From NCBI GenBank assembly GCA_024349245.1, contig JALDNG010000016.1, forward strand, positions 1,550,001-1,614,000: a DNA stretch of 64,000 nucleotides, read 5' to 3'. The notes beneath the pieces are model-generated. The model had not been told where the DNA came from. It did no database searches and saw only the letters and a program-made list of their open reading frames with translations. This DNA comes from Neodontobutis hainanensis. Lineage: Eukaryota > Chordata > Actinopteri > Gobiiformes > Odontobutidae. Positions 11,483 to 23,191 of the stretch are shown here, one piece after another. Both the position numbers and the translations under genes were made by a program. Numbering within the stretch: the stretch's first letter is position 1; each line of letters opens with the position of its first letter.

Positions 11483-11676
11483 CTAACTGCAACCGATGCT
11501 GATGAGGGGCTGAATGGTCTAGTTACCTATGAGATTGTGACCGGGGCTCAGGGCGACTTCATCATCAGTAATCGCACGGGGCGCATCACTGTTGCACCTG
11601 GAGTCACCTTAACAGTGGGACGGTCCTATACCCTGACTGTAAAAGCGTCTGACAGTGCACCTGAGGCCCTGAAAAA
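11483..11676 (+). CDS. pcdh15: pcdh15 exon 7 of window: EC5
   Basis: 194 nt; acceptor tctgttctgctag|CTAACT, donor AAAAA|gtgagt; enters phase 0, leaves phase 2. Starts LTATDADEG, with the DxD calcium ligands, then GAQGDFIISNRTG and the last EC5 strands (GRSYTLTVKASDSAP). Human matches closely, including GAQGDFII. Sequon NRT. Joined with exon 8 the length is 327 nt, in frame. Confidence 0.95.
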
Positions 11677-11801
11677 GTGAGTTTTTTGTCTCAAATTACA
11701 AATGTTTGCTGCCACTTTCACTTTCTTGCAGTACACTATGTGCCCTTTCTATTAATAAAGGTGAGAGTGAGTGAGAACAGCTCAGCGAACAGTTTACTGT
11801 A

Positions 11802-11875
11802 AGGGCTGTGATGATTAGTTGACGTAATTGACAATGTTGATTTTTGTAGTCAACGTGTTGTTCGTCAACTGCATC
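11802..11875. mobile_element. Possible hAT element end fragment
   Basis: The run agggctgtgatgattagttg followed by tgacaatgttg and gtagtcaacg resembles the terminal region of hAT elements in fish (the 'gattagtcgacta' type). The other end is not found, so this is at best a fragment. Confidence 0.3.
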
Positions 11876-12746
11876 AAAGACTTAACCTGACTCTGCCAGA
11901 TATGATAGCTCCACAGAGCATAGTCTGATCCACAGTACAATCTGAAAGCGTTTAGAAAAGGACAGGTACTTTAAATGAACACCTGGTCGTGAGTGGTTTT
12001 ATCCAATCAGAGCAGCTCCATGTTGTTTACGTTTGTAACAGTCGCAACATCTTCAAACCGGATCAGGATGTGAATACTTTGCTTGGAGCAGGTCAAGATT
12101 AATTTTTGCGAGTTTGTGAACTCTCCCACAAGAAATCAGCTGCAGCGCAAGGTTATCAAAGAATTCCTGCTTTAGCTAACCAAGTTCTTGTGATCACTCT
12201 TGCTAACCAAGCTCTGTGTAACTAACACATGCAAGTTTAATACAACTGTAACTCTACACTGGGCAGTAAACTTTTGACAAACTGTGAAAAAAATAATAGT
12301 TTATTTATTATTATTATATTATTTTTATAATACCTTCAATTACAGTAAAGTAAAATTTTGATTAACAAGGAGTGTATGAAGGTTAGCATTGGTTAAAGCT
12401 GATTTGAATTCAAGCTTTCCCGGCAGAGCAAACATGCATAACGCACTACTGGTAATTTTAGCTGATTCAGCTTTGACTTTATTGACTTATTCATGCTTAC
12501 AGTCAAACAACTGAATTTCAGAGAATTTACATTTGCTATTAAAACCCTACTTAAACTAAAAACAAATTTTAAAAGCACATACAAACTAACAATAACATGA
12601 CAATAGATATTTAAAACAACTATCATTTTCTGAGCTGTGTGTTGCATTTCCCCATACTTGAATATAAAAATATATTCAGTGATGGCATTGAATGGTTACA
12701 TGTTACACAATGAGCAAGTGTGGCATTGGTTGTTGCGTTATAAATA

Positions 12747-12848
12747 TATACAGTTGTGCTCATAAGTTCACATAATCTGGAAGGAATTATTTTTTTTTTG
12801 CCACAAATTCTGCCAGGTTATGTTAACTTATAAGCACAACGGTATATA
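12747..12848. mobile_element. Tc1/mariner-type MITE (near-palindromic)
   Basis: Left arm cagttgtgctcataagttca (from 12751) and right arm ending taagcacaacggta (to 12844) are imperfect inverted repeats of about 30 bp, flanked by TATA on both sides, as expected for TA target duplication. Only ~30 bases (T-rich) separate the arms. The 'cagttgtgctcataagtt' terminus is typical of fish Tc1-like elements. Non-coding. Confidence 0.75.
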
Positions 12849-13212
12849 GTAAGTCTCTTTTTAATATTGCACTATAGCATCTGATTCTTAAGCTTGTTGA
12901 GTTAAATAAATGGAGAAACATCATCTCATACAAGCTGTTCTAAATCTACAACAGATGGGCCATATTCAGTGAAACACTGAACACAAAGAATCTGATAATT
13001 TATTCTTCTCTTTATCATTTTGATTAAAACCTAAAAAACGTTTTATGTGTGGTCTTTTACTCACTGCAGGTGCAAAAAGAATCATTTTTATGTCACACAA
13101 GAAAAGAAAACATCTAGCATCTAGAAGAAAAATGTCTAAAGTCATGCTGGACAAATGTAGTCACTTAGCTTTTTCATTCTGAAAACTGCAACTAACAAAG
13201 TTCACTTGACAA

Positions 13213-13288
13213 GTGTGGTTAGCACTCCTGCCTCACAGCAAGAAGGTCCTGGGTTCAATTTCCATCCAGGGCAGGGCCTTTCTGTGTT
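13213..13288 (+). repeat. tRNA-like repeat head (5' part)
   Basis: gtggttagcactcctgcctc followed by agcaagaaggtcctgggttc resembles a tRNA-derived head: A-box-like ggttagcactc and B-box-like gggttcaattt. It stops where the fragment at 7843 begins in the family consensus. Not a functional tRNA: no cloverleaf with intact acceptor stem. Confidence 0.6.
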
Positions 13289-13300
13289 CTACTCTCCCCT

Positions 13301-13350
13301 GCAAAAGAGATTTGTAATCTCTGTGGAACTTTCCTGGTTAAATAAAAGAA
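13301..13350 (+). repeat. Repeat tail fragment (aaaagagatttgtaat...ggttaaataaaag)
   Basis: The block aaaagagatttgtaat, then actttcctggttaaataaa, is a familiar fish repeat 3' end. A second copy lies at 49565-49637. Here it directly follows a head from a different family. Confidence 0.6.
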
Positions 13351-13725
13351 AATCCTGTACATTTTGAGCAGCAGGCAATTTTAGACTTTAAATGCCTTAT
13401 TAAACAAACTGCGCCATTTACTGCACAACTCTGTGAATGAGACTGTCGATAAAAACTCATCTCAAAAAGTATCTGTGCCGAGACATCTGCATTACTGTGG
13501 AGAATTGTGTTTATTACAAAAGCAAAACAACCTCACATCAACCACTCAGAATCCAACCTGTGTGTTTACTTTGCGCTACTTCCATCAGTTTCAAACTCCA
13601 AGACAGCTTTGATGTGGAGCTATTTATTATGAGCTTTTTCCACTGCGCCGAAGGCAGGGTTCAACAGGTTCTTGAGTGGAAAACGATACAGTCAGTGAGG
13701 TGATGTGTGGCTTTTTTTCTGCCAG

Positions 13726-13858
13726 GAGCTCCATCACTACAGTGTACATCGAGGTGCTGCCGCCTAACAACCAGAGCCCCCCACGCTTCCCCCTGCCCAG
13801 CTACAGCATTGAAGTCAGCGAGGCCATGAGGATAGGAGCCATTCTGGTCAACCTGCAA
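13726..13858 (+). CDS. pcdh15: pcdh15 exon 8 of window: EC5 end, EC6 start
   Basis: 133 nt; acceptor cttttttttctgccag|GAGCTC, donor CTGCAA|gtgagt; enters phase 2, leaves phase 0. It encodes VYIEVLPPNNQSPPRF, the PCDH15 EC5-EC6 boundary in which the DxNDN calcium motif is replaced by PPNNQ, followed by YSIEVSEAMRIGA of EC6. The pyrimidine tract is strong. The motif is identical in human, so its non-canonical form is old. Confidence 0.96.
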
Positions 13859-14988
13859 GTGAGTCACTGAGTCATCGCCACATAAAAAAAGAGTGTCCGG
13901 GATGAAAACAATCAAGAAGTCAAAAAGGGCATTGTTATTTCCTTTTGTAGATGTGAAAAAACATGACCGATGCATGTAAACTTGTAGCAGATGTAGTAAC
14001 AGTTTTTCTTTCCTACAAATTGTAATGTCATGTAAGGGTAACTGAAAATGATCTAAACATTACTAGTTTTACTGAAATAGGGAACAGATTATTAACTGTA
14101 TCATTCATAGGTACCTTTAACATGAACTAATTTAAAATGTTAGGCTTTATTAAAGGAAAAAAAGAGAATGATCTGTGAAAAAATGAAACCTCATCTAGGT
14201 TTTATTATGAAGGATTTTTCAGAGACCGAATGTTTAGCCCAGGACAGCAAGCTTTGGCGACTCATGTGCTTGAATAGCATGGGGATGGCTCCCATTTGAA
14301 TAAGGGATGCCCCTAATAGTGGGTTGGTCTATGGCTTTTCCTCAGGGAATGAAGTCCATACTGGGAAAACACAACTAATTACACACTGAAAAGTCCAAAT
14401 CAGTTGCATTGGTTTAACACTGAACTCAGAGCAAGATGTAAGCTCACATTAGTATGTATTAGTATTTTGAGGCAGACTACAAAACATAATGTTGGAAAAA
14501 CCTAGTGTTCAATTGTATTGTGGTCTTACATGAATTAAATCTTAGAGCAACATACCACAGCATTTTATTTGAAAAAATAAAATGTACTGTATATGAGAAG
14601 ACTATTCAGTAGAATTATTTTGTGTTTATTCTTCAGATAACATTCTGATAAGAGCAATGTGAAGTAATTTAAATACAAAGGCGGCTTAAATGTGTTATGT
14701 GGTTTCATTCCGCAGCTCCAAAATACATACAAAAAGAAAAAAGATAGGAGCATCTGGCTTTTTTATATAACCGCTCAGACTTATTACATTTTGCCGAGCA
14801 CTCAAATCTGAATGACTTTATTTACCAACACCCTCACTATATTTCTTCTCCTGCCTTGCACTCCAGCAGACACTTACTTTCCAGCATCCAACAGCAAATG
14901 CCCAGGTCCCCGACTGTTGTATCCACAGGCCGTTTTGAGCAAAAGCATTACGTAACCTTAAAACCTCTCCCTTTTCTTCTTCCCTCAG
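13859..14988 (+). other. Intron 8 (pcdh15)
   Basis: 1130 bp, phase 0. No repeat or gene recognised. Confidence 0.75.
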
Positions 14989-15068
14989 GCTACAGACAGA
15001 GAGAATGACCCAATCACATACCGCATTGTGAGTGGGGATCCCATGCAGATCTTCAACCTCACTCAAAA
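14989..15068 (+). CDS. pcdh15: pcdh15 exon 9 of window: EC6
   Basis: 80 nt; acceptor cttcttccctcag|GCTACA, donor CAAAA|gtaagt; enters phase 0, leaves phase 2. Short exon: ATDRENDPITYRIVSGDP, then FNLTQ. The EC6 DxD region reads ATDREND (human ATDREGD), an atypical calcium site. Sequon NLT. Exons 9 and 10 total 174 nt. Confidence 0.94.
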
Positions 15069-16003
15069 GTAAGTCTGGCTCTTTTTCAAAAGCAGATGGC
15101 CCCAAAAAGTAAACCTTCTATACCACCCTTGTATTTAAAAGGAAAAATGAATAAAGGCATGAATGAATAGAGACACCAAGTACTGATGCAAACCTTATGC
15201 ACAAACAGAATATGATCAGGAAAATATTTTCTTCACGTGACTGCAGTCAATTTATTCTCATACATGCCAAGTGACTGCAACGCCATTTAGCTGTCTGTTC
15301 AGGATGTAACCACCTCTCACTGTTCTCTTGCTCTACTTTTGTCATGGGTGTGTTTCAAAATCAGCATTTGTTAGAGAGTAAGATGAGACGTAAAATATTA
15401 AAGTGGTTGATGCTTCTACCCAGCTTTAAATAAGTCAATATGACAGTCAGTAGGCTGCCGCATGACTTAAAAGACGCGTGGGGACTGAAAATGCCAGACA
15501 CGTTTTCCACTAATTGATTAAAGGCTCTTTTGTCTACATCCTCAGTCTCCCAGCTACACAAGGACAAGTTGTATTGTCACACTGTATCTCTTGGCTTTGC
15601 ATACACTTAATACTGCTCAATGGAGTTAAAACATTGGCAACTTTAAAAAGTCATGCAAATCATATAGTGTTGTCGAATGTTACAGTTGTCTCTTTTTTCT
15701 CCGGAAACTTTTATGCTCACATTTCTGAGAGGAACATTCCTGTTCATCTTATCTTAAAGGTGTAATCCCGGGTATAAAGTGGTCTTTACTATGTCTTCCA
15801 ACAGAAGCATGTCAAAGTTGAGGTGAGATAGGTTGAGACATAAGTATACAAAACAACGTGTTCATAAAACGCCACATTTGTTTTTATTTATGCAAATTTG
15901 GAATATTCTTATGGTTTGAATTTAACATTGACCTCTTTTATTGTTTATCACTTGTGCCCATTGTTGAAAGGAGCTTGTGTGGGTACAGAATCAGTCACTA
16001 AGG

Positions 16004-16831
16004 TAGGGTGATCATACGTCCCGTTTTAGCATGGACAGTCCTGTTTTTAAGCTCCTGTGTCCCGTGGGATATCTTCAAAATCACTAAAACGTCCCAGTTT
16101 TCCCCTCTTCCTGTCTTAATTGTTCCGTTTTTTTTAACTGTTAATGCCAATCATAAATCAAAAGTGGCGCACTTTGCTTGTAGCTCATTTGTCATTAGAC
16201 TGTCTGTGTGTCAATCACAGAGTTGCCATGGTTACTGCAATTTTAGCGGCAGTAGCTCAGTGGGTAGAGCGGTCGTCCTTTAACCGGATGGTAGTTGGTT
16301 CGATTCCCACTCTCTCTAAGGTTCATACTGTCATCGTGTCCTTGGGGAAGACACTTAACCCACCTTGCCTCCAGTGGTTGTAACACTGGTAATAACTGTA
16401 GAACTATGTAAGTCGCTTTGGATAAAAGCGTCAAATAAATGAATAAAAAAAAATATTAGTCAATGTGAAAAGATCAGCAGTGTCCCACATGTCTGTAACT
16501 CAGTACTGATTGGTCCATTTATCTGCTTAAGAGTGCGACTATTGCTAAGCGTACTTTCTCCAGCTTCCACAGTTTCAGTCTGTCATCAGCCAATAAGAAA
16601 GCCATTATGTCTTAAGCCATTTACTAAATGACCTTAAGGAACAATACAACTGTTTGCTTTTAGGATTTAAAATAATAAAAAAATATTACTAAATGCAATC
16701 AGTTCACGTTTTTTTTTGTGTGTTTTCTGGTGGTGTATTGATTTTGCGCATCATTTACCATCAAGGAATATCTTTTAAGAGACTGTTCTTTAAAAAAGTG
16801 TCCCAGTTTTGAGGTTTGAAAATCTAATCAC
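16004..16831. mobile_element. Probable degenerate DNA transposon interrupted by a SINE
   Basis: The left edge tagggtgatcatacgtcccg and the right edge gtgtcccagttttgag...aatctaatcac look like the inverted ends of a non-autonomous element with 'gtcccg..' termini that I associate with fish genomes; the match between ends is weak. The SINE at 16246-16453 sits inside. No transposase frame remains. Confidence 0.4.
16246..16453 (+). mobile_element. tRNA-derived SINE, copy 1
   Basis: A polymerase III-type head with A box tagctcagtggg (16253-16264) and B box ggttcgattcc (16297-16307) is followed by a unique body (acacttaacccaccttgcct) and the conserved tail gtaagtcgctttggataaaa, ending in an A-rich stretch (taaatgaataaaaaaaa). 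It is very similar along its whole length to copy 2 at 37295-37508 in inverse orientation. A tRNA gene is excluded because the 3' half of the cloverleaf does not pair. Confidence 0.92.
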
Positions 16832-19800
16832 TGTATGCTAAGGGCTTGTTGACCTTTGTATGGAATGCTAGGATGCAACCTAAAAGGAGACTGAGGTTTG
16901 TCTTTTGGATGATATTCGTGATTTTGGTTTGAGAAATTCTCACAAATATCATTGAAAAGAGCATAATAGCGGCTTCTGATATAACACAGATCTTCACACA
17001 GTTTGTTCATTGCATCCAGAGTCATCGGCAGCAGTGGAGATATAATGTCATCAAACAGCGCTGTTCTAGAAATAATCAAAGAATGATTATCTGACAGTTG
17101 ATGCATGTGCAATAATTGAGCACTATTTACTGTCTTTTTTTTTCTCAGAGCCCCAGTGTGATTTTACGTTTTTGCATGTTCACATTCATGCGAACTGGTG
17201 CAATTCAGGGACTGGTGCAATTCAGCTAATGTGAATAATGAGCACGCTGGTCTATAACTCCCTCTAAATGGAGCAGCTTCCCTTGAGGGAGGTGGAACAT
17301 GTTCAAATTCACCCACTATTCAAGTCGAGTACCAGACAGCCCATTGAATCATTGGCTCTGAGTCTGTCAGCCACCAGATGCTACCCAGTAATAATGACAC
17401 ACCACCAGACAAACTGCACAGTTAGACTTATTACGGCCTAAATAAGGAGGTCACATCATGAAGTCATAATATATGAATCTTCTAGATAAAAGATCTTATA
17501 AAAGTTCTCAACAATCCTGGATCCATTTTCAAATTGACCTTAATTAAAACCTGTAAGAACAGTGTGTCATATTCACCAATATTTGCTCTTAAAATGAAGC
17601 ATCAAACTACAACCTCTTGAGCATTCTATACAACTGTTGATGTTAAAATTGCTTGAGCTACCTTTATGGCAAAATGCACACAAAAGTGAGGGCTGAGTTC
17701 TGTGTAATTTCTGTATTTTTCTCTGCCCATTACCTCCACAAGACATTGTAGCTATGTAAGTGGATTTTTTAATATCACTATGAGAGCTATGAAATAAAAA
17801 TACTTGGCATGTCTCACAGAACAAACTCTCACTGAACAGGATCGTGGCACCGAATTAAGTTAATCATTTTTATGGGGAAGTTTAGAGTTTTGTAAATGTA
17901 GATCTATTAGATACTTCTGGATAGCTTATTTTTTCCCTACAGTAGATATTTGTCAGCAGACGTACAATTTTGAGAAGCAGCAGGAATAATGACATAGAGA
18001 CCAAACTGATGTAGGTGAAACCAATAAAAATAGATAAAAAAAAAAAACTAACATTTGAAACATTGAACTGCTTCAGTGTTCATCTAATTGTGGTTCAATG
18101 AGGATATTTCCACAATATATACAACTGTTGAGAGATAGCAAACATTTTTGTGAGATGGTCACCAAATATGGCACATAATAAAAAGTAAGTAGACATATTT
18201 TTCTTTAGTAAACTAACATCCACAACAGTTGTTATAAAAGTGTGTATTGAATAGCTTCATCAGCAGCCGTACAAAGCCCTAGATGCCATTTTACTGGGCT
18301 TACCCTTTCAGGAATGACATGTGCAGGTAAAGTGGTCGGTGTTCAGCTGGTTGATGGCTCATCACAAGCTTCTACTCTTTCTTACACATTACACAATTAA
18401 AGAAATTCTATACTTCTAGTCAACATAGATGCCTAAAAAAACTATTCGTGCTACCATGATACACTTTAACTAATACCATTGTTGCTGATGATGCTGGTGA
18501 TTCGAAGGATATCTTTGCTGCAGTATCTTTTCATTACGGGTGTCTGGATAGTTAACACAGAATGCTATTTTTATCATTATGGAAACTCTCAAACTAAACC
18601 AAAGAGAAATATACTCCGGAGACCTTCTATGTTACATTAATTAGTATGATTATAATAATTACTCTGATATATCTTGATTATCATGTCATTAGCATATTTA
18701 TATCTAAGGCTTCTCTTTATGTTCAGTTGAGTTTCTAGTCTGTGTATAAAAGATATTGGGCTTCATTTTATGGTGATGTGATTGCCCTTTTGAAGCATAA
18801 CTTGTGGCTAGACTTTAGAAAAAAATAACAAGAATGAAAGTTTTGGCTGTTTGCCTGCATGGATGAATCAAGTTTGACCTAATGGCCAGTGGTGACAAGG
18901 AGCTACTGCCTGAGGTTCTGCATGGATTGGTCAGCCACAGAAGCTTTAAATTGGAAATGTGAAGGAGCAAGGGGACGGAAGTGAATAACAAAGGGCATTA
19001 ATCTATCTGGTCGTTCAGCTGCATTTGTGTTTCCTTCCAAGTCTGGTTCTGGCAGCGCCTCTCCCGAGTGCAGCGGAGAAATGATTTTGTGCGTGCTGTA
19101 TGTGTTCGTGTGTGTCTCTGCTCTTGTGCTCACGTGTCTTCTGTGCCTGTGAGTGAGCAAACAAAGGTAATGCAGTGTTCCGCTTTGAAACGCATCCACT
19201 CTTTGTGTTTGGAATGTCAGAGTGCCAAATTATACCTTATGAACGAGCAGGAGGGCTCCAGTGGCTGCCGCAGTCATAGGGAAGAAAACTTGAATCTTTC
19301 TGTCTGTAGTCTGTGTGCACTGGGAGCGAGAGCAGACACAGAGTGGAATTTAAAAGCCCACCTGCTCTTCAAGCCAACTCATCCTTGTGCTAAACCATGT
19401 TGTACCTGTGTATTTTATCATAGCCCTAAACAGCTGGATTAAATAAAACTGCCTGCTACGTCAATTCGTTAGTAGCATTGAGAAGAATGGAAAACAATTT
19501 ACTTACAAATCCTCACTCTGCAATTACATCCTACACTATATTGTGCTGTTTCCCTGTCAGTGTACTATAATAAGGTACCCCCTGGGAGCCTTGGAGATAC
19601 TTCATGATGAGTGTTTTTTTGGCATGCTACAGAAACCCATAGTGCTGCTGTGTTTTGCCTTTGGCTGCATCAACCTTTGCTTATTAGTACTAGCACTTGG
19701 AAAAATTTGTAATGTGCTAACAAAGGAATGAAGGCTGCTGGACAGACAAAAATATAAGCAAGGAGAAAAAATAAATAAATGCTCTTTCACATTGTTCGAC

Positions 19801-19890
19801 CCTTTTGGGAGTTTAGAAAGCAAACTTTCACTTTTTGTTGGCAATGAAGATAATGTATTTTGCTCCAATTTTTTTCTCTCCTCTTTGCAG

Positions 19891-19984
19891 GATTGGCCTC
19901 CTTCTATTGGCAAAACCTCTGGACAGAGAAACCACTGACCAATACCACCTGATTGTTACCGCCTCTGATGGCAACCCTGGAGGA
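19891..19984 (+). CDS. pcdh15: pcdh15 exon 10 of window: EC6
   Basis: 94 nt; acceptor ctctcctctttgcag|GATTGG, donor GGAGGA|gtaagt; enters phase 2, leaves phase 0. It encodes KIGLLLLAKPLDRETTDQY, where PLDRE is the calcium motif, and ends LIVTASDGNPGG. Human has TTG where this fish has KIG, a small change in a turn normally written TG in cadherins; the split codon AA|G gives the lysine. Confidence 0.94.
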
Positions 19985-22900
19985 GTAAGTCACAGCTCTC
20001 TTTGTCAAACTCTTGGCTGGATTCCTCAGTGTCGGTGATCCTTAAACATTTTATGCACATTACGCCTAATCTAAATCTAATAATGTGAGCTAACCAATAG
20101 AACACAAGAAAATACAACTTCTTATAAGCTATGGATATTATTTTATGCATGTCATTTTCCATATTTAGGCCCCCACTTGCAACCTGCTCACAACCATCTG
20201 CTTTTCTGGCCACTGTGCCTAAGTGCAGTCGGGGGTTAACTTGTTTTCCTGCATGAAGCTGGCGTATATTTTTCCTACAGCTACCATAAGCTACTCAAGC
20301 AATTTCCTTCTCATTTCGGATTAATGGACAGTTTTATTTGTGCGGATATTCAAGGAGAAAATCAAACGCCTCGAAAAGTGCTGATGTTGTCTTAGCTGTA
20401 ACAACTATGCATGTGTTCTGGGCAGTTACATTTATGAAGCTGTCTGCCCGGAGACAGAAAGTGAACGCTAGCTGCCCCGTTTCCTGTAGAGAGCTGGTAA
20501 TCATATAAACGGTCTTAATTTAATTAGACTTCACCTCCCTTGGCACAGTTTTTGCAGCTGTCTCTGTTCTAGGCAGAGGTGAAATTTGGCTTCCTTTTGA
20601 AGATGTCATGCGTACGAGGTAATGAACATTAGTTGATGAGCTGTCACTGGAGTGATGTTGATTGGAAACCCTCTCACCTGCGTCCACATTAACACTCAGA
20701 CTTACAGCCTTGGTTTTGTGTGTTGGCAGGACAAGAAGAGTTACAGTTGCCCAGTTGCTCTTCTTGGCTGTTATAACATCTGTACCAAACACATGCTATA
20801 ACAGCCATTTAGAAAAAAATAAATAAAATTTAATTCAAAATTAGTTGCTTGTCTTCAGTGATGTCAGAGATTAGAGGTTTCTGTTGGATTTTGAAATAGC
20901 CTTAAGAAAAAAAATGGATATAGCTTGTCAGGAGTTATACACACAACGTAATCTGTAGAGTTGTAAGTAGAGTTAAAAAGCTCCTGTTCTGTCAAAATCG
21001 TTCACAATTAATTTTTTCAAAAATAACAAAAACATGCTTGACGCAACAGAATATGTGGTGAATTTATGTTAACATTGGAATTTCACTATTCACTTGTGAT
21101 GGCACTAGTGAATAGAGCCCATCACATCTGTAAAGTGGCATGTGTGTCTCGGTACTCGGACCTGAAGAAGTGCAGCGGCAGAACAGACTGTAATAGTGTT
21201 AGACTGTAATACTTAAAGGGCTCGAGGTGGAGAGGATGGAATGTGACACTGACAGAGAGAGAGCAAAGACCAAATAAATCAAGAAGGTGAAAGACAGAGC
21301 CCAACCTCACAAGACGAGATAACCACACGCTGTTGCTTTGGACCTAATATTGATAGAAAGGCTGCAAGAAACCCCTTTTTTTTACCTCCCATAGTACCAG
21401 TGTGTGTGTGCGGCTCGTCCACTGAGTCAATTACCACCTGAGTCATTTCGGTTAAATGGCACAGCTGGGAAGAGGGCTGTCACAATGGATAGGAAGTACA
21501 GCTGTGTGAGGAAAGGGAGGTAAAAAACACAGTCAATGAGATGAAGAACTTGGAAGAACTGTAGAAATGTCAGAATGAGTCTGGGCAGAAGGGAGATGAT
21601 AAAATAAAGGTGACATGTATAATTAGTTTACAACTAACCTTTCTCTATAAAATAACTTCAAATAGAAACGCGTATAAAACATGTGCAGGCTCCAAAAGCA
21701 TCCCTGGCTATGTCTCCACTCATTCTCAGTCTCCTTTTTATAATCTGTAAAAGAATAAAAATGATCATATGTATCCATCCAAAATAGAAAAAAATATGCA
21801 TTTTTATCTGTCCCTCCACAAAAATCTGATAACTCATTGAATATATGCTAAATGAATAAAATTCTTAACAAATGAGCCCTCATATGAGCCTCTCTTCAGC
21901 GCGCCTCCTGGTAAAAGTTGAAAAGCAAAGAAGTATCACTGACCTCTGTACAGTGAGGACAGGCGAGGAGACATCACAGAGCTGCTGCTTTTTATGTTAA
22001 ATTAATAATAGTGGCTCATTAATCAAGCTCATGGACATCAAGGTAGAGTTTTGGCTTTGATAGGAACACCCACGCCAGGAAGGACACCGTAATTGGCTTC
22101 CTATCTTTTCTAAAAAGGAAAAGAAAGATTCCATCTCTGCACTGATCATCTTGTGTATCTTCGCATTTGAAAGAAAATGGTTGAATGATTTTTTCAGCAC
22201 AGGGCACGATATCAATTCATACATGAAAGATTATGCACATATCACAAGCTAGAACAACAAACACAGGGGGAGGACGAGGAAACGAAGGTGACATGAAATA
22301 GGTCAATTCCTGAGTGACGTGTTTCATCTGCCAGGCCAACTTCAAATGCCTGCATTCTGCGAAGTTTTTGTGTCGAGGGCCAACTCCTCCCACCACCCTC
22401 ACACTCCTCCTGCCCCAAAGGAGAACGTATGGAGCATTATTTGCATACAGCAGCATCCCTGTGCACTCGGGAGAATGTCGTATAGATGCCTATTCAGCCA
22501 TTTCTCTGCGTGTGTGTCAGAGGTTTGTGTAAAATGCCATTGCTGAAGGTGAACAGTAGCCTCTTCAAATGAGTGAGCAGCTTTAATGGGGCAGCTGGGA
22601 ATTAATTTTGCCCAATGAGGTTTGTAAAATGATGCGCCTGTTCATATAAAGGCAGAACAGTGGCAAGCATTGTTTAATTTGAACGTCATTTGTTTTGTTA
22701 TTCAATGAGCATTATGGGTTAACTCACATTTAAAATTTAAATTGAGAATAAAACTTTTCTCGTTAAAAATGTGCCTATTTTAGACAAAAAGGTTATGTCA
22801 TCCATTCCACACATCTTGGAGTTTTTTATTTTACAGTTATGGAAAATGTAATATTCCTGAATTATTAAGCTATGCATGTACAGATAAATGATTTAGTATT

Positions 22901-23062
22901 GTATTTAATATTGTAAATTTCTGTTGATTCATTTTATCATTGATTGTTTGTTGTTTTTGGTCTTTTTAGCTGAATACTGTCATGAAAACATTTTGAAAAA
23001 GGTAAGATACCCTTTTTGCTGGTATAAAATTGTAACCATGTGGTGTTGGTGTTTTTTTTTAG
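19985..23062 (+). other. Intron 10 (pcdh15)
   Basis: 3078 bp, phase 0. No repeat family recognised. Regions 20400-20800 and 22270-22620 are less AT rich than the rest and may be conserved elements. No gene. Confidence 0.7.
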
Positions 23063-23191
23063 ACCTCTACTACTACTGTGGACATAGTGGTCACTGATGT
23101 CAACGACAATGACCCTAAGTTCAATCCAATGTTACCTACAAACTTCAGCATCAGAGAAGAAGAGGCCAATCTTTTTGTGGGACAAATCACA
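23063..23191 (+). CDS. pcdh15: pcdh15 exon 11 of window: EC6 end, EC7 start
   Basis: 129 nt (43 codons), phase 0 both ends; acceptor ggtgttttttttttag|ACCTCT, donor ATCACA|gtaaga. It carries the canonical EC6-EC7 linker DVNDNDPKF and the first EC7 strands with NFSIREEEANLFVGQ (human NLSVVEEEANAFVGQ), which holds the glutamate ligands of the EC7 top. Sequon NFS. Symmetric exon. Confidence 0.95.

Larger units (their letters stand above)
11677..13725 (+). other. Intron 7 (pcdh15)
   Basis: 2049 bp, phase 2. It holds a hAT-like fragment, a Tc1/mariner-type MITE and a tRNA-like repeat head, listed separately. Confidence 0.8.
15069..19890 (+). other. Intron 9 (pcdh15)
   Basis: 4822 bp, phase 2. It contains a SINE inside a probable older DNA element (16004-16831). 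The rest is AT rich; an open frame at 19068-19442 has no recognisable content. Confidence 0.75.

Noticed and set aside
16246..16330. tRNA gene
   Set aside because: A and B boxes are present but the 3' half does not form an acceptor stem, and the sequence continues into a SINE body with a second copy at 37295-37508.
19068..19442. 124-codon open frame in intron 9
   Set aside because: Composition driven by TG repeats (Cys/Val-rich); no homologue recognised.
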